Below are positions 36,063-48,400 of a DNA stretch of 64,000 nucleotides, piece by piece. The position numbers and the translations under genes were made by a program. This stretch comes from Phorcus lineatus. Taxonomy: Eukaryota; Mollusca; Gastropoda; Trochida; Trochidae. Each line of letters begins with the position of its first letter. The stretch's first letter is position 1. Location of the stretch: positions 33,487,764 through 33,551,763 of the forward strand of contig OV121092.1 of assembly GCA_921293015.1 (NCBI GenBank), read 5' to 3'. Under the pieces are notes generated by a model. It was not told the origin of the DNA and searched no databases. It worked only from the letters and a program-made list of their open reading frames with translations.

Positions 36063-37256
36063 ATTAAAAGACTTTACGTAAGAGGCAATAGCTGTACCCA
36101 CTACTTCTTTATAAGTATTGACTAAGCATCTTGTTTTAAAAAAGGGTTTATTAGTTTGATCATGAAGGAGATAGACATGGCAGACAACAAGGCGTCACAG
36201 TTAATTTAGTGTACATGTTCTGATTTTCAGAATATATCCCTCTCTTTTAAAAGGAGCAGTGGGAATTGTAGTCAATGAATTATGTTAATGCTAAACGCGT
36301 TATCTTTAGACGGTCAAACTTTTGAGAAATTCAACTCGATTTTCCGGTGTCTTAGAAAAAAGTATAAAGTTTCAAGTAAAAACTGACGGTGGACAATTAA
36401 GTGTGAACGCCTTTTATTCATTAAGGTAGGAAATGGATTGGCGTAGCTTAACCGATTATCAATGTTCGTATTAAGTTAGATGTTGATGTTGAATCAGGCG
36501 TGTTCTTTTCAGCTTTGGTTGGACGTAGTTTGGGCTATGAATGGTGCCATGTTCACTGTAGCAACGACAAAAACTGATGATCCACCTAATTTTTTCAATA
36601 CTGACATTTTAAATCAAAGACACAACTGAAAAATTGTATATTGGGGAGGTTCGGGACTTTCTGATGTGTATGTATAAACAGTTTGACTTATATGACGATG
36701 TTAAGAATCTTAACTCTTCTGAGTCTCACTGACAGAAACTGTTATGGTTTCGCGGAAATCAAATGGTGTTTTGGTGTTAATTTAGAATGGAAGCAAAAGG
36801 CTCAGTTATGAAAATACAAACGTGTTCTAACACTAACAGCAATAAGTCACAGATAAATGAGAGCTTTTAAATTGTATTTCAGTTACCTTTATTCATAAAT
36901 GATGACATGACACAATGTTATTTATATATGCATATTTTATTCAATAACAACAATGTTACATTTTTATGATAATTTTTCAATGAGACTTCTATACGGCATG
37001 TCCTCTTCTGATCTATACTTCGGCACCGCTGTGAATAAAAAAAATATATTATAAATACATATATAAACTTAATGATGGCATTTGTATATACGAGACATTT
37101 CTGTAATCGACCCTAACGCTTTTCTTCTTACAATTCCCCCAAGGTGAATCTGTTCTTATAGTATAACCGACTCGTGTATACCTAGCCTGAATGTAAATAT
37201 TTTAATACGACAATGCAAGTGTTTCACTATTGTTCAGTTGCTTCCTTTGACATTGT
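36063..37256. other. Intergenic; possible unlinked minus-strand exon at 36964-37028
   Basis: On the minus strand an acceptor (TTTTTATTCACAG) precedes an open stretch of 21 codons, PKYRSEEDMPYRSLIEKLS followed by TAA at 36964-36966, with AATAAA-type signals downstream. It could be a 3' exon of an alternative transcript of the large gene, but no phase link to 37889 could be shown. The rest is featureless. Confidence 0.25.
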
Positions 37257-37284
37257 ATGAATATATGTATGTATGTATGTATGT

Positions 37285-37316
<32 letters not shown>

Positions 37317-37359
37317 TGTATGTATGTATGTATGTATGTGTGTATGTGAGTATGTATGT

Positions 37360-37390
<31 letters not shown>

Positions 37391-37457
37391 TTTTTTGTAT
37401 GTATGTATGTATGTATGTATGTATGAATGTATGTATGTATGTTATATGTATGTATGT

Positions 37458-37489
<32 letters not shown>

Positions 37490-37594
37490 TGTATGTTATA
37501 TGTATGTTATATGTACGTATGTATGTATGTTTGTTTGTATGTTTGTTTGTATGTTTGTTTGTATGTATGTATGTATGTATGAATGTATGTATGT

Positions 37595-37626
<32 letters not shown>

Positions 37627-37666
37627 TGTTATATGTATGTATGTATGTATGTTATATGTATGTATG

Positions 37667-37746
<80 letters not shown>
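37257..37746. repeat. Long (ATGT)n then (AT)n microsatellite
   Basis: About 410 bp of ATGT units with scattered TTATATG and TTTG variants, then about 36 AT units. The long tyrosine/valine/cysteine open frames here are repeat artefacts. Confidence 0.97.
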
Positions 37747-37748
<2 letters not shown>

Positions 37749-37888
37749 TTGATTGATATATAGACACACACACACACTTTTGTTATTCTACACATTGCCA
37801 CCTGATAAAGTAGAAAGCATATACTCCGATAGTCCAGAAGTTTACATGTAAGAAGTTTTTATCCAGAAAATTTGAATATCTATATGAT

Positions 37889-38239
37889 TTATTTTAACAC
37901 GCACCAGATCATGCAACTGCAGGATGTTATCTTGACAACTTCAATAGGCATAACACTGGCTACTGCGTTCGGTGCGTCGCAGGGTACATTGTAGGTTACA
38001 GCTTCAGTGGTGCCTGGGGCGCAGCATTTACAGGATGATTCCAACATATTGTTGTTCTCGAAACTGAAGGATGCAACGCTGTTTGCACAGCCACCCTTGC
38101 ATGAATATTCTTTGATTGGGAATGAGCCGGTGCAGTTTTCCAAAGCAATATTAACATTCTCAGCGACCGGTTCACAAGGCTTCTTCCTACATTGGAACTT
38201 GCAGCATGGATCCGAATCATTCTTGAACCATTCGAAACC
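37889..38239 (-). CDS. Last exon: end of VWC/linker and CTCK cystine knot
   Basis: Starts FEWFKNDSDPCCKFQCRKKP, then the knot: ENCTGSFPIKEYSC, KGGC, SSCKCC, VTYNVPC and the C-terminal SCSCMIWC before VLK and TAA. The Cys pattern (K/S-GC, C-x-CC, C-x-C-xx-C) is that of CTCK domains, here as in other family members the last domain. Confidence 0.9.
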   Translation of the reverse strand, partial: GFEWFKNDSDPCCKFQCRKKPCEPVAENVNIALENCTGSFPIKEYSCKGGCANSVASFSFENNNMLESSCKCCAPGTTEAVTYNVPCDAPNAVASVMPIEVVKITSCSCMIWCVLK

Positions 38240-41200
38240 CTAAAAGAGACGATTGATTAAAAAATTTATTACGGTTTCAGATGGGTGCAAAATGAAATGT
38301 TCCATTAAACAATGATTATCAATCAGAAATACTGATAGAAAAATGAGTAGTTTTAATTTGGAGAGAAAAAATTAAATGGTATTTATTACATATGTAAAGT
38401 GTAATTCTATTTTGAATTTTTATCGTTGGAAGAAAAGGTTCATTTAAGCATGCACAATTCCAATTAATCTTTTGATAAAACTATTTTAAACACCATTAAT
38501 TTCATATTTTAAACTTTTCCTATTATGGTAAACAGATCAACGGTGAGTATTACTAACATTTTCTAAATCGCAGGTTTCGTCACATTTGTCCTTGGGTTCT
38601 AATACGCCCTCCTCACAGATGTACTCAGCGCATTCGTCTTCGGGGTTGGTCACTGGAGAGCCGTCCTGAAAAATATGCAATAGTCATCAACAACAATATC
38701 CATATGATTTCCTGGCTTTTCATAAACTTTTGAACTGCAACTTTTCTTTACTACTGGTTGTTTTTTGCTTCCTAGTTTTAGCATTATTTCTTTTGCTACT
38801 GATTTTAAATATTAATAATTGCCGCTTCTAGTCCGTATTGTTGCGACCTATAATACCCATGCGATAATTTTTACTATTAAATAGTATTTATATCGATACA
38901 GTTGATAATTCTGCTACTCTCGCATTTCACGATAAATGCTGTAAGGTCATTGTGTTTAAAATGCATCCACTTTCCAATACAGCTGATATTTCTACTACTA
39001 CCACGTTTTACCACACCTATGATGGACATATGGTCTCCTCGATGGTTAAGCTAGCTTACAAAATATTTGATTTTAATTTAAATCTAATTTCTTACCGGAT
39101 AAACTACTCCATTGTAGACACAGTCACTACAGTTTTTGAGTGGGACACATTCGCCGTCTCTGTTGTACATATTCTCAGCGCATATACAACCTGACTCGAG
39201 CTGAGTAGCGCAGCCTTTGGATTCCGTTCTCATCGAACAAGTCTTTTCACAGCTTGTGGAGTTGGTATACACCTTATCTGGATCTTCGCATACTTGAAAA
39301 TGATGAAAAACACCATTAGTTATGCTAACGTTAAAGGGAAACAATTATTTTTTAAGCATCAAGCGAAAAGTGCTTGGCGATCAAAAGGAAAACACGAAAT
39401 TATTATTTCCTTGATCGAAGCAAAGATATGGTTTGAATCCTTTACCCTGAGACTACAAAAACACAGAACACGAAAAATCAATAATTTCTCCTTTCTCAAT
39501 CGAAGAAAATATTTGTTTGAAATTTTCAAGCTTTCTAGTTTGAATTTTTAAAGCTTAAAACAAAAGACCAAAAAATTACTTACCGCATTCGTGACTGAAG
39601 CATTGTTTAGTCTGTTCACTCTCAAGGTCTGAGCAAGCCGGTGCACTATCGGTGTCACGTGTTCGTGTAACGGTTTGAACTCCGCATTCATCTGAGCAGG
39701 TGCCCCATTCTGACCAGGGGTAATCCTCGACACCTGAAGGAAACTCAGTTATTTCAAAATACATATAAACATTCAGAGTAACAACATCGACACACTGTTA
39801 AAGAACTGCACATAGCCAAATTAGAAGAAACTATTTCTCATTTCTACGACCGTGAAAACGTTGCTAGGCCATCACAAGGCATTATGGACTGGATTGATAG
39901 AAGAATATGTTGGTACTGAATTGAAACATATGGTTTATCTATATGTTGATGTCTGAATACTTCAAGTACAATTAAATTTCTTTACAATTATTGAACTCAG
40001 GAACAATTAATCAAACTATACTTCAAGATGCAGCGTTTAGAAAAGCCTTCAGGGACATCTTTCAACAAATCATTACAAAAAGGTTACCTTTAGAGCTAAC
40101 GTAACCCTTTCATCCTTGCCGATCTATTCGAAGGCGGGCAATGCAGCCTTAAAGTGTTTCTTGGGGTTAAATATTTAAATTCGAACCGATAAAGTGTACT
40201 AAAGTCACTTGAGTATTTAAAGGTTCACAGCTTCTCTTTGGTTGTCCATTTAGAACGAACAAAAAGAAAGCTCAACTCCATTAGAGCAATATTTATTGCA
40301 GCTGTTTCAACTTACAATCACATGGTTCGCCACACGCTTCTTGTTGCTCTGGTGGTTCCTCACAACCTGCGTCGTTTGCGTTTCTGAATGCATAGGTCCT
40401 GTTACGTACGCCAGACACTCCATTTCTTGTGCATTCCACTGAACAATCAGTCCATGTGGCCCATACGACTTCACAACCTTGTGAATGAATACGCCATACG
40501 ATTAATTCATATTTCATACAAAATGAAAATTACATAGTACATATAATAGTTTTTGTCTGGTATGTAGTGTTTTTTTGTGATACATATTTTTGATAAACAA
40601 CATTCATTCCATTCGGCCAATTCGACCTCAAAATCTGTTGAATGATTACACACGAGAATTAATTTATGTTTCATACAAAATGAAAATTACATGAAAATAA
40701 TTTGTGTGTGGTATATAGTACGACCGAATGGAGTGACTGTGAGTAACAATGTAAAAATTTAATAGAAAACTAACTTATGTTTCTTCAATTATGTCAAACT
40801 TCGGATATAATGTATAATAATTAGATTTATAAGTAGTGGTTGTTTCTGACTATCAGCATCTTAATGCTTATGAATTCATTTTAGTGGCAAAAATAGATAT
40901 AAGTCGAGACTGCCCCATCGAGAACCCTATATCATGCCAAAGACTCCATTGAAAATTGTAAAAATTATTTACAGCAGACACAATGTCAAAAAGAAGTTGG
41001 AAGTGCTTAATAGTTCATTGAACTAATGTATATATGTAAACGGGTCGCAGGATTTTGACATTTTATTGATAAAGGTGTCACTTTAGAAGGGCGATTAATA
41101 ATTAATTAATAACGAATGGTGGTTCGTCTCTTAATCAAGCCACAATAAACAACGTGCATAGTTTTTATCACTTTTGATTAGTTCAGATTCTCGTGACAAG

Positions 41201-42448
41201 CCTTACATTCCTCCTCTGAACATGGCATTTGTTCTTCTCGCTCAACGCCCTCGCAAGTTTCTTCACCACAGGTACCATCAGTGCAGGATCTTGTTCTGAA
41301 CTTGATCATGTCTCTGCAGTTGCTGACTAAGCAATTCTGTTCATCCCACACTGTCCATTCAGTGATGACTCGTGGAACTGACGAGAAAGATCATAATTTG
41401 TAATCTGGTAATATGAGGTTAAGACAGTTTGGAAGAGCCATTAAAACTTAGGCTTTGTGTGAATTGATAACAGTTTCAAGAAGCAATCATTGCTGCAGAT
41501 GATACACATGATATGAACTGATCATGATTTCAACTTGTTACTGTAGTTAATGTGCAAGGTATGAATTGACCTTTGTTTAAACATGCAAAACAGTCGCATT
41601 ATCTAATATCAATTATATTATGCTTCGGTTTGAATTGATAAAGACATATATGAAAATTGAAACGAAATCAGATCGATGTTGCTTTTGACAAAATAAAATA
41701 TTAACACCTCTGTTTAACCAACGCCTTCTCATTCACATAAAAACTCTCACCTGGGTCAATTGGAGTTGGGATAACTGTACCATTGTCGCAAATACTGAAA
41801 TAATGAAATTGTGTGAAATCGTCAGCATAACTGGAATTTGTATTTTCACAATCCGTTTTCAAATTTTTCTCAATCAATATGTATTTATACCGAATGCCAA
41901 GGGGCGGGATAGCGCAGTGGTTAGCGCGATCGGCTTCGGATCAAGAGGTCCGTTGTTCGAATCCCGCCAGTAGGGTCAAACACCTCATTACTCAACCCTT
42001 AAGTTACTTTACCTAATAACTTGCCACTGTACCTTTAAATTGTTCAAATAACATATTATATTTTGAAAAATGTTACTCATCGAAAATATTTTCTTCCTTT
42101 TCTTCATAAATGAATTCTATTTTAAGAATACATGATACATTTGCATCGAAGGCAACGACCTGTTACGTCGCTGTGAACATATGCTTAAAACAACATGATT
42201 ATTTGACATTATGGAAAGGAACCAACTGTTTAATGCAACTTTCTTCATCCACAGATTCGTCGCCATCACTGAGTGTTTGATTTTCATATATGCATGGACA
42301 CAAATCTCTTGTACAGACTTGACTTTCGGTTTCGGTTGACTGACCACAGTCGGCTGCGTTGTTCGAGGCTCTGACAAAGAAAATGTCAAGATTTGAAATA
42401 ATAATAATAATAATAATAATGGTGATAATGATGATACTACTACTACTT

Positions 42449-42479
<31 letters not shown>

Positions 42480-45400
42480 TACTACTACTACTACTAGTAC
42501 TACTACTGCTACTACTAATACTACTACTACTACTACCACTAATAATGATACTACTACTACAACAACAACTACTAGTATTACTACTACTACTAATGATAAA
42601 AATAATAATACTAATAGATATTATTTGATTTGACCTCTGGTCAGCGAGAATAGGACACTACAGACTACCATCGTTTTTTACAAGATGCCTAATTACTGCT
42701 GGGTTGACAGAGGCACCACTTCCTACAATTGTGTCAACTCACGCCTCAGCGCTCGGCAGGGAATCTATCTTTCTATCTTTCAGTTTACTCAGAAATGAGG
42801 TCACCCACCCGTCAAGCGGGTCAAACAAGTAACTTGATTGATGCGCTTCAAAGGATGAAAATATTTTGAAGGAACTTACCTTGAACGTGTTTGGGTTCCT
42901 TCGCCGCCACATTCTGGCATACAAGCAGTCCATGGCGTCCAGTCATTCCAGTCACAACCTTGAAAAGTCACATTTGTAAACGTTATTCAAATAAGGGTAC
43001 CGAGTTTTTTGTTTTTACTAAAAGGCACAAATGAAGGCCCCAGCCCTTATCAAAACTTGAATAGTTTGAGATTTAAATAACTATTTGAAGTTTAAACAAC
43101 TATTTTTATTTGACAGTGTTAATTATTTATGCATTAGGAAAATGATAACGATGAGAGAAATGCGAAGAAGTACGATGCGGCAACCAACTAAAATAGACAA
43201 TAAAATTCCGTATCTTCCCTGGTCGAAAACTGACCTTCTGTTCACGATTTAATAGTCAGTTCAAGTTCTTCAAAGGTAAATTGAACTAGCCCAATCCTAT
43301 ACCCCTTGATGTAAAAGTAAACAATGAGAATGTATAACATTACATCTACACTTACTAGATTGAAAAACAAATTTGACGATAGCTGATACACAAATCAGGG
43401 GGGGGGGGGGGGAGAGAAAACTAAAACGGTTCAACTTAACGCTCTCCAGATTTAGTCAGAACCTGATATACTGACCTTGTAAGGCAGGGATAAACTGATG
43501 CAGAGTTTATTGCAGTGGCATTGCATTCTATATAACTGTCTGTTTTGTGCTTACGACTGTTCTACAAAAGCATATATTCTGCAATAGTCTTGTTTATGTA
43601 CCGTTAATGAACCGTTGCCGAAAATCATACAACCTCACTGATAAATATTAGTCATCGATTAAATATTACAATGTAGAAGATTTTTAAGACTAAGGTGCGA
43701 TTGTGTCTAAATAACGCGTGATTGTCCCTTTAAAACATTAATGAGATGAACATATTTTGTTTATTTATTGTAAGATGCATCCGAATTCATAAATATATCC
43801 ATTGCTGGGAACTTACAATTTTCAACCTGGGTGCATGTTGGTGTCGTTACTACGCAGCGACTGGAAAATAAATGCAATATTGATCATACAAATGTTGTGA
43901 CAAATATTGTCAGCAAAGCAGTATGAGACCTTATATCTGAAATATCGAAAACTGAATTATGTTGTAAACTATAAAATTGGCAACGGACAATTGGAAATTT
44001 TCAAACTGAAATGGAGCATTATAGGCATTTTTGTAAGAAAAGCTTACATTTGGGGATCATGTACACCCTCTTTTCAAAGTCACCTTTAATTAACGTTAAA
44101 TAATTATTCCGAATCGTTAGTTGCTCACAGTTCTATGACATAAACATTCAAAGCAATAGAAATCTTGCAAAACTTCAAGATCAACGATAACTGATTCGCT
44201 ATCTTGCACAGTGATTTATTTGTAGACTCTATCGTTTTTCAAACAAAGTGATAAATTTGGAACTGAGTTAATGAATATAGAAAGCATGAAAAAAGTTCAT
44301 TTGGTAAAGATATGATCTGATATGAATCAACTTCCAATTTTATGTAGATCTGGAGTTGAGAAAATTAGAACACAATATTTAAGACATGAATAACCATGTG
44401 ACTTTACATGAACTTCATGGAATACATTAAATTTTTTATGACACAGCAGGCATCGTACAGTGATTATGCTTGAAGAGAAGGGATAAAGACCTATTTAAGA
44501 TTGATACAGTAACATGTCATAAGTCAAGCATCTATTAATGAATGTCCTTTCATCCAGTGCGTTTTATCAGTGAAATATGTTTTAAAGATATATTCGTGTG
44601 AGAAAAGCAATCTTGAATGACTGAATTCTTACCATTCTTCGCACTGGTTATCGCTGGGCAGAGATTCACCGTCAGGGTAATTAGTACCTTCGATCCAACA
44701 TCCACACTCTTTGTCCAAAACGCAGGTGTCATTCAGCATGGAGTAGCCTTCTTCGCAAACACAGGTCTCGCCAAGCACACATGAGTCAGTACTGCATTGA
44801 ACAGCGTCTCCTAAGACTTCTCTGGCACACGTGTTGCAGACTTCAGTGCAGTCTTCAACGAGTTTCATATTTTCTCCACAGACAGCTGTTAAGAAAAACG
44901 AGAAATTAAAGAGGTGGTGAATTGGAAAATGATAGGAGAAACTCCTGGTAGTTTGATAATGAATCAGTTAGCGTACGATTGTTTCACAGTAACAAAAACA
45001 TTGTTAAGAAACACGAAGAGTAACTTAGGAGGTGAATCGGAAAGTGATAGGAGAAACTCCTGGTAGTTTGAGAACGTATCAGTTAGCGTACGATTGCTTC
45101 ACAGTAACAAAAACATTGTTAAGAAACACGAAGAGTAACTTAGGAGGTGAATCGGAAAGTGATAGGAGAAACTCCTGGTAGTTTGAGAACGTATCAGTTA
45201 GCGTACGATTGCTTCACAGTAACAAAAACACTGTTACGAAACACGAGGAGTAACTTAGGAGGTGAATCGGAAAGTGATAGGAGAAACTCCTGGTAGTTTG
45301 AGAACGTATCAGTTAGCGTACGATTGCTTCACAGTAACAAAAACACTTTTAAGAAACACGAGGAGTAACTTAGGAGGTGAATCGGAAAGTGATAGGAGAA

Positions 45401-48400
45401 ACTCCTGGTAGTTTGAGAACGTATCAGTTAGCGTACGATTGCTTCACAGTAACAAAAACACTGTTACGAAACACGAGGAGTAACTTAGGAGGTGAATCGG
45501 AAAGTGATAGGAGAAACTCCTGGTAGTTTGAGAACGTATCAGTTAGCGTACGATTGCTTCACAGTAACAAAAACACTTTTAAGAAACACGAGGAGTAACT
45601 TCCCAGCAGGCAATATGACCTTGTATCAACGTTGAAATGACGTCGTTTACCAACGTTGAAATAACGTTGAAATTTGATTGGATTTGAAATTTGCGGCGAC
45701 GTCGAAATCCGACGTTATTTCGACGTCGGTTCAACGTTGAAGCCAAGACGTTGTATTGACGTTGAAAAGACGTCATTTCGACATCAAAGCTTGTTGATCA
45801 GTCAGGTTATGTTAGCTTTATTTCATTCTGATATTTGAAGCTATGTGTCATCTGTAAAGCTAAGCTTTCAACTTCAGCTTAACCATTTGCCTCGGTTCAA
45901 GAGATAAATGGCTGCTCCTGGATATCCATGTAATGGAAATTAAATACGATGTGAGGGTATTAATGTTTATATGACACTGCAACGATTTAGACTTAAGTGT
46001 CACCAAAAAATTTTTTGTTACAAAGGCGCAATTACCGTTTTGTAAGAACTACTAACTTTATGCAAATCGAAAATTTATGTTTTCAGTTGTGAACATAACT
46101 GAAAAAATAAAAACTGTTGAAAAATACCATATACCTTGTTTATTCTAATTAGACATAAGGAGAGAGTTACTTCCCTTTATTGTGAAATTGAAAGAAATTA
46201 ACCTTTATTCATCTAAATCCAATATCAATAACACTTTTAAATGTCAATGATAGCTGTTCGTTTTTGCATTTTTTATTTCATTTTTTAAAACACTCCGTAA
46301 CTCATTTGATGTTAATAATAATAATAAAATGTTATGAAATTAATGACATGTCAATTTTAAGTTGTTCTGATGACGTTGAAACAACGTCAAAACACCAACC
46401 AAATTTCAACGTCAGTTAAAAAACGTTCCGACGTCGAAAATTGGTTGATCGACGTCCTGACCTGAAATCAACCAAATTTCGACGTCGAAATGACGTCAGA
46501 TGCCTGCTGGGTAGGAGGTGAATCGGAAAGTGATAGGAGGAACTCCTGGTAGTTTGAGAACATATCAGTTAGCGTACGATTGCTTCACAGTAACAAAAAA
46601 ACAGTGTTAAGAAACACGAGGAGTAACTTAGGAGGTGAATCGGAAAATGATAGGAGGAACTCCTCGTGGTTTGAGAACATATCAGTTAGCGTACGATTGA
46701 ATCCATGGGTCATTTAATCAGCCTTTGACGGAACTCCACAACTTATAATAGTAACTTACGTGTTGTTTCACAGTTGTTTGGACAGAGGTCCTGATCGACA
46801 GTGGTGTCAGTTTCACAGCTGCAGCTGGGGTTGTCCGAATTGCATGTTCTGCTTCGTTGTCTCATTACGGCCACGATGCTACAGTCATCGGGACAAGCTT
46901 GGTTCCATGATCCCCATGATCCTAGGCACTCATCTTCTGTTGCTGTAATGAACATGTAAGAACATTAGGACCCTTCTGCAATTGGCTGAACCAAGGGTTG
47001 GGCCGGGGATCAGAATGAAAAATGAAGAAATTCGTAAAAATAACAAACTGGAGATACCCTTCGAGTATCAGTTCAACAAGTTTAAAGAGCCACTCCGTGA
47101 TTTTCATAACATATTATTTACCTTTGATACGAACCTAAATGTCATATGCCGTAATACAAAGTCAAACATCTTAACTTTTCATATCCAAAAGACGTATACA
47201 TGACAATTACTGGTTTTCAATTAAAATCTAAAAACAGCTTTATAAATGCACAGAGGTGTAGATAACACGTCCAATATACATGGATATTAGTAATATAACC
47301 TAAAAACGCTATCAACTCCTAACTCGCCTCCTGGCTGTTTAAGATAAGATTCCAAAATTACGTTAGACTATTTGACGCGCGCCACTGTCAGGTTTTCGAG
47401 TATAATTGCGACGTTCTACCTTCATATTGTCACTGTAGAATAAAACAATAAGCTTTAGAATTTGTCTTTTTGGTGACAGTAGATACTTCGCGATCAAATG
47501 ACACGATTGATTAAGTTTGGCGTATATGACTCAAACAACTCACGAAGGAGCCCTGTCATCATCAGGGTTGTATACAGGTTGTATAAATACCTCATATCAA
47601 CTGCCTGTACTTTTATAACTTACAACTTCTATTTACTGTACTTCTGTTACATTACAATTCTAGATGAAAAGAGTTCTAGAAAATATTTCTGCATCACACT
47701 TTTTAACAACTCACTCATTTTCGCATTTTACCCAGCAAAATATGATGTCAATGCGGTGTCTACACATATCAAAACGACCATAGACCATTAATTCCTACTA
47801 TTTTGTTTTATCAGCGAATGAAATCAAAGACACGTTCTTAATATCATTATCAAGTACCACATCTCGTTCTAAAGAACTATGATTTAAGCGAGAACAATTA
47901 TGTCCAAAACACAATATTTCTTTACATGATTGAAATGATATGACTTCAGTATCATTAAAAGGTGACTTCAGTTTTATACTTACGAGACGTTGTTGTGATG
48001 ATTGTTGTTGCTGTAGTTGCTAGAAAATGATAATAAGACAAGATCAATGCATGCTTTACTATCAATTTTTTTTAAAAAGCCAATAGGTTCAAATGAAAGT
48101 AAAAATATTAACGGGAGGTATATCTATTTACCAACTAGCACATAAAATGTAAAATAATTTTAATAAATAACAACGACAATATGACCTGCACTAAAATTTT
48201 TTTTAGACATTTCAAACTCACGCACGATGCTTAAAAGCCAATCGTATTTCCGCATAGGACAACCAAAATATCCCAAAACTCTTTATTGATGATATTGGAG
48301 AATATACAACATGAAACCATATGAAACGAAATAGGATGTAAAAAAACAACAGGAAACATCAAGATTATATTTTTATTCGGGATAATATTTTCCTCGGAAA

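Noticed and set aside
37238-37763. Long open frames of Tyr/Val/Cys/Met repeats
   Set aside because: They are translations of (ATGT)n and (AT)n microsatellites in all frames.
41901-41975. Possible tRNA gene
   Set aside because: A and B boxes are present but the sequence continues into a body shared with other SINE copies and does not form a convincing cloverleaf.
42359-42628. Leucine-rich open frame
   Set aside because: It is translation of (ACT)n/(AAT)n repeats.
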